DNA from: Isoetes taiwanensis
Taxonomy: Eukaryota > Streptophyta > Lycopodiopsida > Isoetales > Isoetaceae
Direction: 5' to 3'
DNA length: 64,000 bases
Assembly (NCBI GenBank): GCA_021234155.1
Contig: JAJEKV010000002.1
Location: 36,681,107 to 36,745,106, forward strand
Shown: positions 51,413 to 62,392 of the stretch, piece by piece
Numbering within the stretch: the first letter of the stretch is position 1
Layout of the letters: each line of letters starts with the position of its first letter
Program-made: the position numbers and the translations under genes
Notes under the pieces: generated by a model
Told to the model about the DNA's origin: nothing
Seen by the model: the letters and a program-made list of their open reading frames with translations, nothing else
Databases searched by the model: none

Positions 51413-52640
51413 TATTGTAATGGTGTTTGTGACTAAAGAAAGCTCTCAAGGAGAACTCTACCATTGAAATGGCATTTTTTCTTAGATTTGTTTGAATGCC
51501 AATTATTATGCAACCATGCCCTTTTAAGGTCTTCTAAAATACATAGGAAACTTCCAAGGTGAATTCCACATTTTGAATCCCATTTTGAGATACACTGTGA
51601 GCATTGTCATTTTGGATCCAGTTGGAGATGTTTTCCACCCCGGGTCCAAGGTGATACAAATTTCTTTGCCTTGCATTTAGAAAAGAGAAATGTTCGCGGC
51701 GGCGTTTCTTGTAGTATTAAATAGTAATAACTATATCATGCCATGTGATACAATAGAATAGAATAGAATAGAATAGAATAGATTAGAAGGATAAAAGGAT
51801 TTGCCAAGAAAGAATGACAAAGAAGAAAAGTCTCGGTAGCATTGTTAGACTTGGCTTACCCGTGGCTATGCCTTGTGTGGCAATGCCTTGTATGGCAACG
51901 CCACCTCAACTTTTTACCGGCGTAAAGTAAGAGTAATGCTATATTTTGGTCTATTATCTTGTGAGTTTCACTTAGTAATAATGGTAGAAAATGTAATAAT
52001 CTGAGCCAAACATGCATTATAATAAAAGTGTTGGGCCATACAAATAAAGATAGAAGAAGAAGAGATTTTATACAATATTTTAGGGCCAGATTCCACTATC
52101 GGCAACAACACTTGGGAGCAAAATCTCAACTGCGGCTTCCTTCTGTAACCTAAGATAGGCGATGATTCCACTTACGGTATTGGCAATTAGTTCAAGAATT
52201 TAAAAAAATCAAACTTGGCAAAAATCTATGGCATCTTCTCTCTACTTGGCAGGAATCCAGCCCACGGCAATTATCATAATCTAAAAGTCACGGCAGTGCT
52301 CCCCTGATAGTTAACTAAGTGTTTTGCAATTAGATGTGGGAGTTTTCTGTTATGAGGGCAACGTTTTGCTAACTGCTAACTGCGGTAGTGGAATCATTGC
52401 CGAAGCTTCAAATCTGAGATGCCATCAAAGGATTGGTGTTCAGTTAATTGACACGCCTGCCAATGGAATCTCAGCCTTAGTTACGAGGAATGAAGATAGG
52501 AAGACCACGAAAAGGTCCAAGTGTCATAAAAAGGCACAAGTTAATCGTGTGGCACTAGTTGGCCCCTTGAGCACCGAACAAATTATTTAGACGCGTCTTT
52601 TAACCTATTTTTCCTAACAAAAGCTTGGGGTCCAAGTTGC
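51413..52640. other. Intergenic, upstream of AdoMetDC
   Basis: Includes a (GAATA)n microsatellite at about 51758-51785. A plus-strand frame at 52324-52590 (88 residues) has no recognisable domain and may overlap the AdoMetDC promoter. No other gene. Confidence 0.4.
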
Positions 52641-52650
52641 TTTCCTCCTA

Positions 52651-52658
52651 TTATATAT
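52651..52658 (+). promoter_or_regulatory. TATA-like box of the AdoMetDC gene
   Basis: TTATATAT, followed about 30-40 bases later by a pyrimidine-rich stretch suited to transcription start, and then by the leader exon. It is the only good TATA match upstream of the leader intron. Confidence 0.5.
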
Positions 52659-52759
52659 TCTACCCATCATTTCTCAACAACCAACGCCGTCTTGCTCATT
52701 CAAGTTCGCCTTCTGCTTTCGGTTCCTTATCTCGTTCTGCTTCCGGGCTTGTGTATCCA

Positions 52760-53134
52760 GTAAGTCCGGCGCTTTATTTTGATGATTTATTCGATTTGTT
52801 TGTGTTTTATTATAGCTTTTGCTTTTCTCTTTAATTGGATCATGAATTGCTTATCCTTTTCGTGTTGAGTACTTCCTGGATCAATTTTACCTATTATCGC
52901 ATGCTTAAGTGTTGCAATTGGATATTGGAATTGGGTTGCGCCGTTTTTATTCGATTAGGGATCGCTTATGGTTTTTGATCAATTGTATCATTTATTTCGC
53001 ATGCTTTCAATGCTTTTTTTGGTTGCTATTTCTTTAGGTAATCTTGTATTAATGTTCTTGTTGAGAAACTCTTTGATCATTCTTAATTGGTAGTGGAATT
53101 CGATCTTATTGCTCCTTTTTGGTTGCTGGTTCAG
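52760..53134 (+). other. Leader intron of AdoMetDC
   Basis: Donor GTAAGT at 52760 and acceptor GCTGGTTCAG ending at 53134, T-rich in between with no open frame. 5' leader introns are usual in plant AdoMetDC genes. Inferred from consensus only. Confidence 0.6.
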
Positions 53135-53173
53135 GTAACGACTTCTTGCGCGAATAGGCTATTCTCTGGTTGA

Positions 53174-53185
53174 ATGGTGTTATGA
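53174..53185 (+). promoter_or_regulatory. Tiny uORF of AdoMetDC
   Basis: ATG GTG TTA TGA, whose last four bases (ATGA) overlap the start of the small uORF. This overlap is the known plant arrangement by which polyamine level controls translation: initiation at the tiny uORF bypasses the inhibitory small uORF. Confidence 0.9.
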
Positions 53186-53612
53186 TGGACTCAAAGGGCG
53201 GTGACGACGATAGCAGCAGTAGTAGTTTTCACCACGAAGCTCCACTTGGATACGTGATTGAAGACGTTAGGCCAAACGGTGGAATTCTAAAATTCCTACT
53301 TGCTGGTGGCTTCTCGGTGGTATGAATTCTGATCTCTTGTGCATAATAGCCTCTTGTGCATAATAGCCTGTTTATTTTTAATAATAATGGATCTTTTTTG
53401 CATAATATTCTTCTATGTTACTTTTAAATAATGGAAGGTCACCTTATTTATTTCCATAGTCAGGAGGAGTAAGCTTGATGTTATATGCATTCAATTATGT
53501 TTATTAAATCATTTTTAGGACTCCTTATAGTTCTTGCATAAGTTCCAATTTTTTATTTGCTGCTGATGTGTGCCTTTTTATCCTTATGTGTCAGGGTGCT
53601 CGACCATCCTGA
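53182..53612 (+). CDS. Small conserved uORF peptide of AdoMetDC, split by an intron
   Basis: Exon 53182-53319 encodes 46 residues beginning MMDSKGG, with a serine run and the signature EAPLGYVIEDVRPNGGI (residues about 20-36) conserved across land plants. A GTATGA donor at 53320 and a TGTGTCAG acceptor at 53594 join it to GARPS and TGA (53595-53612), giving 51 residues. Known function in angiosperms: the nascent peptide stalls ribosomes when polyamines are high, repressing the main ORF. If the intron is retained, the peptide ends one residue after the exon (GTA TGA) and lacks the conserved Pro-Ser end. Confidence 0.92.
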
Positions 53613-53769
53613 CATTCACTCACTGAAGAAGGGGAGGTGTGTGGACTGGTCTTTACTCGGGCTGGCAGACTAGTCCTTTGAAGGCACACCATCTTGAATC
53701 TAGTTCTATTTTCTCAGTAAGGCTCCATATACATACGACTAGTAAGATTAAGATTAAATATAATCAAAG

Positions 53770-54960
53770 ATGACAGCTATAGGCTTTGAAGGGTTTGAAA
53801 AGCGGTTGGAAGTTGAGTTCATCTCTCCTGCTTTATTTATGGATCCTTCTGGCTTAGGATTGAGGTCTTTAAAACGAAATGACATTGATAAGATATTGGC
53901 AGCTGCAGAATGCACCATAGTATCACAGCTTAGCAATGATCAATTTGACTCTTATGTATTGTCTGAGTCCAGCCTCTTTATTTACCCTCTTAAGATAATC
54001 ATCAAGACATGTGGCACCACTAAGCTCTTGAATGCCATTCCTGTGCTGCTAGATTATGCATCATCTTTGTGTCTTAAAGTGTGTCGCTGCAAGTATACAC
54101 GTGGGACATTCTTCTTTCCTGCACTACAACCTGAACCCCATGGAAGTTTCAATGATGAGGTGACGTACTTGGAGAAGTATTTTGGAAACTTGGGATCAGG
54201 AGGCAGAGCTTATATCATGGGGGGATCATCTCTTCAGAATAAATGGCACATTTATGTTGCATCTGCTGAGAGCTCTATTTCCTTTCCCATGATATCATCT
54301 CCGATGACAATGGAAATGTGCATGACCAAGTTGGACAAGGATGCTGCCTCAGAGTTTTTTAAAGATAAGAACAAGACTGCTGCAGAAATGACAAAGAATT
54401 CTGGGATTGATCACATCCTGCCAAATTCCCAGATATGCGATTATGCATTTGATCCATGTGGTTATTCTATGAACAGCGTGGAAGGTTTGGCATATTCCAC
54501 TATACATGTGACACCAGAGGATATCTGTAGCTATGCAAGCTTTGAAACTATGGGGTATGGGCCTAGTGATACGGATATGAAAGCTGTAATTAATAGAGCA
54601 GTGGCATGCTTCAGGCCTGGTTTTCTTTCCCTGGCTTTATATGCCAGCAACTCCCTTGGACAAAAAGCTGCAGCAAGGTGTTCATCCTTTTGCCCAGTTG
54701 GGTATTCATGTTTGGGGGCTAGCAAACAACAGTTGCCTGGTGGAGGAGTGATGGTCTATCATGCATTTCAGCAGGACAAAGTAGAAGGTGTCTATTGTGG
54801 TCTTGACATGCCTCAGAGAGGATTATCTGGTAACAGATTTCAAAGCAGCCACCACCTTGCATATGAGCTAGACAATTTCTGTCTCTGCAATTCTGTTGAC
54901 ACGCTAAAGCATGCAGGTACTATGGAGGATGGTCATAATATTTTAGTTTCTCCTGTGTAA
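53770..54960 (+). CDS. SAMDC: S-adenosylmethionine decarboxylase proenzyme
   Basis: 396 residues, single exon, full length for the plant enzyme. It decarboxylates S-adenosylmethionine to supply aminopropyl groups for spermidine and spermine; cytosolic. The proenzyme self-cleaves before a serine that becomes the pyruvoyl cofactor: YVLSESS places the cut between Glu66 and Ser67. Other expected residues are present: the EGFEKRLE motif at 7-14, Cys81 in KTCGTTKLL, Ser233 in CGYSMNS and His246 in STIHVTPED, which act in processing and catalysis. A region at about 178-200 (MTMEMCMTKLDKDAASEFF) corresponds to the PEST-like segment. Regulation is by the overlapping uORFs in the leader. Frame and codon use are clean, unlike the surrounding relics. 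Confidence 0.97.
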   Translation: MTAIGFEGFEKRLEVEFISPALFMDPSGLGLRSLKRNDIDKILAAAECTIVSQLSNDQFDSYVLSESSLFIYPLKIIIKTCGTTKLLNAIPVLLDYASSLCLKVCRCKYTRGTFFFPALQPEPHGSFNDEVTYLEKYFGNLGSGGRAYIMGGSSLQNKWHIYVASAESSISFPMISSPMTMEMCMTKLDKDAASEFFKDKNKTAAEMTKNSGIDHILPNSQICDYAFDPCGYSMNSVEGLAYSTIHVTPEDICSYASFETMGYGPSDTDMKAVINRAVACFRPGFLSLALYASNSLGQKAAARCSSFCPVGYSCLGASKQQLPGGGVMVYHAFQQDKVEGVYCGLDMPQRGLSGNRFQSSHHLAYELDNFCLCNSVDTLKHAGTMEDGHNILVSPV

Positions 54961-55116
54961 AAAGCTGTGGATTGGTACAAAATTATTATTGAGACTTCAA
55001 GATTTACAAAATTATTATTGAGACTTCAAGATTTAATAATTCCAGACTTTATTTAAAATGAGGATTTATATTATATTTTGTAGGCTTGTTTCTCTTATAT
55101 GCATTTTGTTTATTCA
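54961..55116 (+). other. AdoMetDC 3' region
   Basis: Probable 3' untranslated region. It contains a duplicated 30-bp segment (ACAAAATTATTATTGAGACT at about 54978 and 55006). No polyadenylation site can be fixed. Confidence 0.5.
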
Positions 55117-55600
55117 TGGTTTGTGACTTGGTTGTTTTCCCCTTAGTCTGAAACCTAAGTATCATCAAACGATGAGGCGTCGTTGATCCGTGGTTTGTGA
55201 CTTGGTTGTTTTCCCCTTAGTCTGAAACCTAAAGGCCCGTTCACATGAGACGCTTTTGCATCAGCTAGGGTAAGCGGCTGAATCCGCGCTGCACAAATTT
55301 CCTCAGGCTGAATCCGCTACGCGTTACCTATACAGCGTGAGCTGAGCCTGATTTTCCCTTCTGGCTGATCTATTTTTAGATCAGGGCTGAATCAGCCACG
55401 CTATTCATATATAAATGTTTCTGAATTTGGGCTATCGGCTCCTATATCCAAACGGGCCTGGACCAGACATGCCATGTGAACATATTGCTGATAAAAAGGA
55501 TCAGCGCTGATCCAGCCAGATCGCTTCAGCCATGAAAAAAATGCACCATGTGAACCCTACATAAGTATCATCAAACGATGAGGCGTCGTTGATCCGTGTG
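55117..55600. repeat. 74-bp tandem duplication, second copy split by a MITE
   Basis: Unit 1 at 55117-55190 (starts TGGTTTGTGACTTGGTTG, ends GTCGTTGATCCG). Unit 2 starts at 55191 and is interrupted at 55232, resuming at 55565 with GTATCATCAAACG. The uninterrupted first copy proves the insertion and its target site. Confidence 0.92.
55230..55564. mobile_element. Tourist-like (PIF/Harbinger) MITE with TAA target duplication
   Basis: 329 bp at 55233-55561 between TAA at 55230-55232 and 55562-55564. The terminal inverted repeats are imperfect: left AGGCCCGTTCACATG, right (complement) TGTAGGGTTCACATG. The interior has several CTGAATCCGC and GATCAGC-type subterminal repeats. The 3-bp TAA duplication and G-rich ends fit PIF/Harbinger MITEs. 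Confidence 0.85.
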
Positions 55601-56380
55601 TCATCGATTACAAGACTTTGTTTGATGTACGAATTTCAGACTATGTTTTATCTTTTTGTGTATAGAAGTGTGTCCACGTGGCGCACCATGGTTGGATAAA
55701 AAGATTTTGGGAGTTACCCTCTTTGGCTCTTTTGCCATGCCTTAATGATACTGATCAAATTCTCACACAGAATGTAGTTTGCTAAAGTCTATTTTGAATG
55801 ATCCTTTAGGGGTGGAGGGTATTGGATAACCTCCTAGGATTTACTCCTTGTTCTATTGTACCTAAATTAGTATTACGTCATGTTGTGAGCATGGTAAAAT
55901 TTGCAGGCTTTGTTGCTTGTGAACAATTCTGCCATATATTTGTGTTAAAATGCCACAACCAAAATCACTTCAAAAAATAGACAATTGATTCGAGCAATCA
56001 GCACAAACTTGCCATAATTCAGCACAAATTCGACACTATGCCAAAACTTATCTACCTTTAATAGCATGACAATACACTGAGAAAGGTTCCCATTGGCGCT
56101 CTAGTTGCCCTGATAACCTAACCTGATAATACAATCTCAGCACCTAATAACCTTAAGATAAAATCTCAGCATGTTATTGTATGTGAGTTGTTCAGAGAGA
56201 CCAGCACGTGTGTTGTGTTCTCCTTAGATTCTCAATTTCTTGTCATTGTAATTCCAAAATGGTCCCACCATAAGGGCAGTGAATTGCCTAATTTTTGAAC
56301 GACAGGTTGCACTGAAACTTTACATTTCATAGCCCAAATGTGTTTGATTGGAACACATTCGTACATGATTTTCAAAATCC
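55601..56380. other. Intergenic between AdoMetDC and SDR
   Basis: Convergent gene ends face each other here. A local duplication (CCTGATAA...AATCTCAGCA; CCTAATAA...AATCTCAGCA) lies near 56110-56170. No gene. Confidence 0.45.
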
Positions 56381-57773
56381 TTACATAAATGAGCGGAGCC
56401 TCGCCCTCATAATAGACTGCCCACCATCAACAAATGTAGTTGTTCCAGTAATAAAGGAGGCATCGTCAGAAGCAAGAAAACAGACAATAGAAGAGAAGTC
56501 TTGACTGACATCAGCCCATCTTTGCAATGGCAACTTACTTGACAGTTCTTGTATACTGTCTGATTTAACTGACTGAAAAACCATGTCATTGGAATTAAAA
56601 CCTCTTGCAACAGCATTGGCTCGTATCCTGTATTTGCCCAGCTCTATAGCCAGCACCTTCAAAGTTTATCAGCGCCCCATAAGTCATTAAATAAAGGACA
56701 AAGAAGAGACCTCAAAGATAATAAAAAGGCTAGATTTTACCTTTGATAGGTATTGGACAGCAGCCATAGAAGTACTGTAAGCACTAGTTCCAAGAAAAAG
56801 CCCTCGCTCAGAACCTGCTATAGATGTCATAAATATGAATGAACCACCAATTTGGCTAGCCTGCATCCTCCTAGCCAAGGCCTTGGCGAGTACCCAAACT
56901 CCATGAATGTTCACTTTGATTGTCTTCTCCCACTGCTCTTCAGTTATGTCCAAGAATGGCTTGAGAGCACCTGACCAAACAGTATAAACGAATTTAGAAC
57001 GTGATCTCTTTTTGGTAATTATCTGATGAAAAACCTTCAAAAAGCGACTTAAAACTTTAATTTACACAAAATAAACATCAAAACACATATCGAACTCAGA
57101 AACATCAATCAGTTAAACTACAGATTAGATAAACTTAAGCTCAAGAAAATCAACACCCTGCAAAGATTCTTTCACAACAGGTTGGAACGTATATTCTTAG
57201 CTCCTGATTTTGTTGTTAGAACGATATCCAGAGCTCTGTTCATTAAAGCATGTAAATGCAGGGATAACCCTTCACTTGATTGCATATCATCATCCAGCAC
57301 CACGACAACAAAAACTTGGAGTTTATCTATCGCTGTATGTGGTGCCCTGTGAATAACCTGGGCTCACCCGAATTCACAAGCTGAGTACCTGAATAATTCG
57401 CACAATTGACTAGAACGTTAATTTCTCCAAAAAATTGCCATCCCTTTTGTACTGCAGTGTCCACATTCTTTTCCCCAGAACAAATATCTAACTCCAGAAC
57501 TTTAACATGTGCCTGCTCTTGAATGTTTAAAGAAGATTTGAGCTTGTTAAACACAGGGACCAAACTCGAGGTGCTTCCTGCCAAAATAATTCTGGGCGTG
57601 CGTTTATGATGAATTATCAGCCGTAATCTAGGTTTGAAGCAATTAGACGATCAAGATGGTTGGGTTACTTACTTACATCCGGATTTTGCCAGGGAAAGCG
57701 CAAGACTGGATCCCAGTTCATCTTCCGCTCCGGTAAGGAGAGCTACCTTGCCCGCGAGAGAAGCTTCGGCCAT
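56381..57773 (-). CDS. Short-chain dehydrogenase/reductase, four exons, catalytic Lys replaced
   Basis: Exons 57773-57673, 57591-57368, 56970-56741 and 56656-56381 join in frame at consensus GT/AG sites to give 276 residues, normal for a classical SDR. Cofactor region: KVALLTGAEDELG (9-21), a degenerate TGxxxGxG with Glu19 where Gly is usual. NVLVNCANYSG replaces the NNAG motif. Catalytic-region Asn is in KVNIHG (127-132), Ser in TSIAG (157-161), and Tyr173 in AYSTSMAA, where YxxxK has become YxxxM (Met177), an AAG to ATG change. The C-terminal part (FITGTTTFVDGG) is intact. Substrate unknown. The open frame and splice sites suggest expression, but the missing lysine argues against normal oxidoreductase activity. 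Confidence 0.88.
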
Positions 57774-57884
57774 CTCTCCTCGGCAAAGAAAAGCATAACA
57801 AATCACAAAATAATTACCATTCACTGAAAATTCCAAATGTGCCTCTCAAATTCGATGGTTTTATCTACGCCAGATTTGGCCTCC

Positions 57885-58180
57885 CATGAAACCCTTCTTA
57901 TTTTCCACGGAAACCTTCCAAATTTCCACGGAAATCTTCCAAATTTCCACGGAAACCCTTCCTATTTTCCACGGAAATCTTCCAAATTTCCACGGAAACC
58001 CTTCCTATTTTCCATGGAAACCTTCCGGTTTTCATTACAATCAGAAACCTTCCTAATTTCCATGGAAACCCTTCTGAGAATCTAAGTTTGGAAAATAGGA
58101 AGGGTTTCTATGGATAATGGGAAGGGTTTCCTGTTTTGAAAACCAGAAGGGTTTCCACGGAAAATGGGAAGGGTTTCCAC
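57885..58180. repeat. GGAAACCCTTCC fold-back cluster 1
   Basis: About eight plus-strand units of roughly 20-22 bp (TTTCCACGGAAACCTTCC and variants) from 57885 to 58077, followed by four inverted units (GGAAGGGTTTCC and variants) to 58178, so the strand can fold into a long imperfect hairpin. A poly-T run follows at 58184. It lies upstream of the SDR start codon. Confidence 0.85.
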
Positions 58181-58511
58181 CCCTTTTTTTTTAATTTATA
58201 ATATTCACGCTTTTCACGACGGGCGCCGCCCATTAATGGGGCATGCTCATCAGGATCCGAAATTAGAATTTGCCCTAACCATGAAAAATGCCTGCTTACA
58301 TTTAAGGCTACCAGAAATACACGAAATTATAGTATACTTTCCTGGAAATCCTTAGAAATTTCTACGAAAATGGCCTGAAAAGATGCCAGAAATATTTTTT
58401 GGTTATCAGAAATTCTTGAGAATGGCTGGATTTTTCAGGGTCGAACCCCCCAATTTCGAACCCTGATGCTCATAAATATGCACGTCAACTCGAGAATTCA
58501 AAATTTAATTC
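58181..58511. other. Spacer between fold-back clusters
   Basis: No gene. Contains a small palindrome, GGGTTCGAAATTGG against GGGTCGAACCCCCC, near 58440-58465. Confidence 0.4.
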
Positions 58512-58615
58512 ATATGGAAACCCTTCCTATTTTTCCAAACCCTTCCTATTTTCCAATGCCATGGGAAAATAGGAAGGGTTTCCACAAATGGGGGAAAATA
58601 GGAAGGGTTTCCACA
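58512..58615. repeat. GGAAACCCTTCC fold-back cluster 2
   Basis: Two plus-strand units (GGAAACCCTTCCTATTTT and AAACCCTTCCTATTTT) then CCATGG at the centre and two inverted units (GGAAAATAGGAAGGGTTTCC). Near-perfect hairpin of about 100 nt, followed by a T run at 58626. Confidence 0.9.
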
Positions 58616-58905
58616 CCTGATCAAATTTTTTTTTGTAAAAGTATTGTTTTTCTTTACCGAGACAATTTTTTAAACAAGGAAGTCAATTTTAGAGGACAAG
58701 GAAGTTAAAACATGGATGCCACAATAAATTTCTTGTCTTGTCTTGTCTTGTATATATAAGATTTTTATATTTATTGGTGCATATTGCTCAATGTCAAGTT
58801 ACAAACATGACTTTCACAAGGAATATGTATGTAAAATGCGAATATATATGTAAAATGTCATCGTTTAGATGATGGAAAAGGTAAATTCAAATATACAGAT
58901 TGAGC
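58616..58905. other. Spacer with TCTTG repeats
   Basis: Short (TCTTG)n run at about 58727-58750. No gene. Confidence 0.4.
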
Positions 58906-58985
58906 ATAAGGTGTTAACTTGGACTTCTCTTATTGCAGCATGTGTTCATAATAGGCATGAAAACGAGGCCTGGCATTTCTGTTGA
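58906..58985 (+). pseudogene. Short PPR relic
   Basis: GVLTWTSLIAACVHNRHENEAWHF then a stop; one PPR motif of the VVTWTSLIAG...ENEAL form. About 26 codons only, with no repeats around it, so a fragment. Confidence 0.5.
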
Positions 58986-59964
58986 AACTCATAAGGCAGA
59001 GGTAAATCTTAGGTTGTTCGTTGTTTGGACTTGCAACACGGCTTAGACCTTCAAAGTACCTTCAATATTTTGACGTAATAGTGTGCTGTAATTACTTGCT
59101 CATAGTTTTGTGATTGCATGATTGTAGTTATATGCATCTTTCAATCTAATAGTATTTCTCAATCTCTAGAAAAAAGCAAAGAGATTGTTCCTTTGTAGTG
59201 GATTTGAACCAATGCACATTGTCACCATAAAACAATAAGACCTAGCAGCAAATTCTAAATCAGAGCCAAAGCAAGTCATCTAGCAGAAAAATCTTAGGGG
59301 GCTTAAAGAGTGCAGCTTTTCTGTGCATCTACTACAACTTATAACATATACAGTACAATGTTAGATCCCACTTGTTATACCCTGCTCTTAACTGAATACC
59401 TAACAATCATACTACAAACTTATCGGACCTTCAATGTTGCGTTGTTTAATTGCAACTTCTCAAATGCATTCCCTAAATCTTGAAACCTGGAGATCATAAT
59501 AAAATGATCATTACGTTATAAACTTGAGCGTCAAAGTTTAAGGTAGGTTAGTTTAGAAATTCAGTCAAGATGCACTTTAATCTTCTTTCTGAATGGGGCA
59601 TATGACATAAATGTCATGCCCATTGGTTTGAGAAGCATGCAGTTCTCCATCTTTGCTAACGCCGTGCACACATTTATAAGGAAAAGGATTTAGGGCCAAA
59701 TTCTTCTGTTTCATAAAACATGAATATTACAATGTGAAAGTCCCCAACTCACAGCATCATATGCATTACAGTTGGCAATACGTTACATTCCGTATATAAC
59801 CTCAAGCCTCTTTGTGCTTGTGGGATACATATCCCCTTTGGAGATATAAAAAGCAGTTCCTCATCAGCTCAAAATCTAATTCCATAGTTAAAAAGGAAAT
59901 TAGGCAGCCATAGAAATAAAAAACTCCAAAAAAACTCCAAGCCCAACCATCCTTCAAGGGATGC
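58986..59964. other. No recognisable gene
   Basis: AT-rich. A B-box-like GGTTCAAATCC (minus strand, about 59204-59214) stands alone without tRNA stems. Nothing else supported. Confidence 0.4.
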
Positions 59965-61437
<1,473 letters not shown>

Positions 61438-62297
61438 CTACATGAAATGATGTGTGTTATCTTTATAATAACCCTGGCCACCAACATTAAGCCGAAGCGT
61501 AGGCAGGATGAATCTAATTTGGGAGAAATTAGCTTTTGATGTACCTGATTGAATTTAAGCCCTAGTTTGAATTGAAATGTCTTAGTTTTGAATTTAAGCC
61601 CTGGTTCGAATTCCTCCAAGTTCGAATTCAAATGTCCTAGGATTTTGTCAATTAGTTAAAAAGCAAAAAAAAAAAAAAAAAAAAAAAATTGAAGCAAAAC
61701 TGTGCCCTTCTCTGTACCTGATATTTCGCAGACAGCTCCCTTCTCTAATATTCCGCAGACAGCTCCGTCTAACCTCTCGTGTATGCATATAAGCATTAAG
61801 CAGAATGTCCTCGAGCTTAACAAAACCTGTGTTTCCTACAGAAACGAACTCCAGAAGGGTTGTTTTGCTTGTTAGATAGAATAAGAATTACCGGAAGCTT
61901 CGAGCAACGAAATTTCCCTGATTATTGTCTGGATTCTTCACAAGGTCTGTCTATCGCTATTTAGAGCCCTATGCCAGCAGAGATTTTTGCCAGCTTATCA
62001 AAACCTGTGTTTCCTACAGAGCCGAACTCTGGAAGGGTTTCTATGCCAGCAGAGAATTTCGCAAGCTTGAACTGTAACCTGTGTTTCCTAAAAAACGCTT
62101 CCTGGATCGTGATCGACTGTAGGCCTTCCTCAATCCGATCAATCGCCATTTGCAAAGGAAACCGTCGGAGGAAGAGTAAGAACAAAAAAAAATAAAATCC
62201 TTTTCTCGAAAAAGCTATTGAATAAGAGCCGTAGAAATTTAATTCTAAGCATTAATTATCGGTGGATGTCTTGGAAACCAAAAATATTCTATTCCTA
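61438..62297. other. Spacer with poly(A) and short duplications
   Basis: An A run of about 25 lies at 61664-61688. CAAAACCTGTGTTTCCTACAGA occurs at about 61818 and again at 62000 (20-nt core), with a third partial copy near 62080, each followed by a GGAAGGGTT-like string; these may be decayed relatives of the fold-back motif. No gene recognised. Confidence 0.45.
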
Positions 62298-62392
62298 TGG
62301 AAACCCTTCCGTGCTTCAATAGGAAACCCTTCCGGATTTCAGGGAAATTTGGAAGGGTTTCCATATTGAAATTTGGAAGGGTTTCAGTTTTT
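62298..62392. repeat. GGAAACCCTTCC fold-back cluster 3
   Basis: Two direct units (GGAAACCCTTCC at about 62299 and 62322) and two inverted units (GGAAGGGTTTCC at about 62350 and 62377), followed by a T run at 62386-62398. Same architecture as the clusters at 57885 and 58512. Confidence 0.88.

Noticed and set aside
52324-52590. Protein-coding gene of 88 residues upstream of AdoMetDC
   Set aside because: No domain, no neighbouring exons, and it overlaps the expected promoter region.
59190-59260. tRNA gene on the minus strand (B-box-like GGTTCAAATCC)
   Set aside because: No acceptor stem, anticodon arm or proper A box could be paired around it.
61961-62185. First exon of PRMT1
   Set aside because: The open frame on the minus strand lacks the expected YFDSYSHFGIHE-type residues and contains fold-back-like repeats in place of gene sequence.
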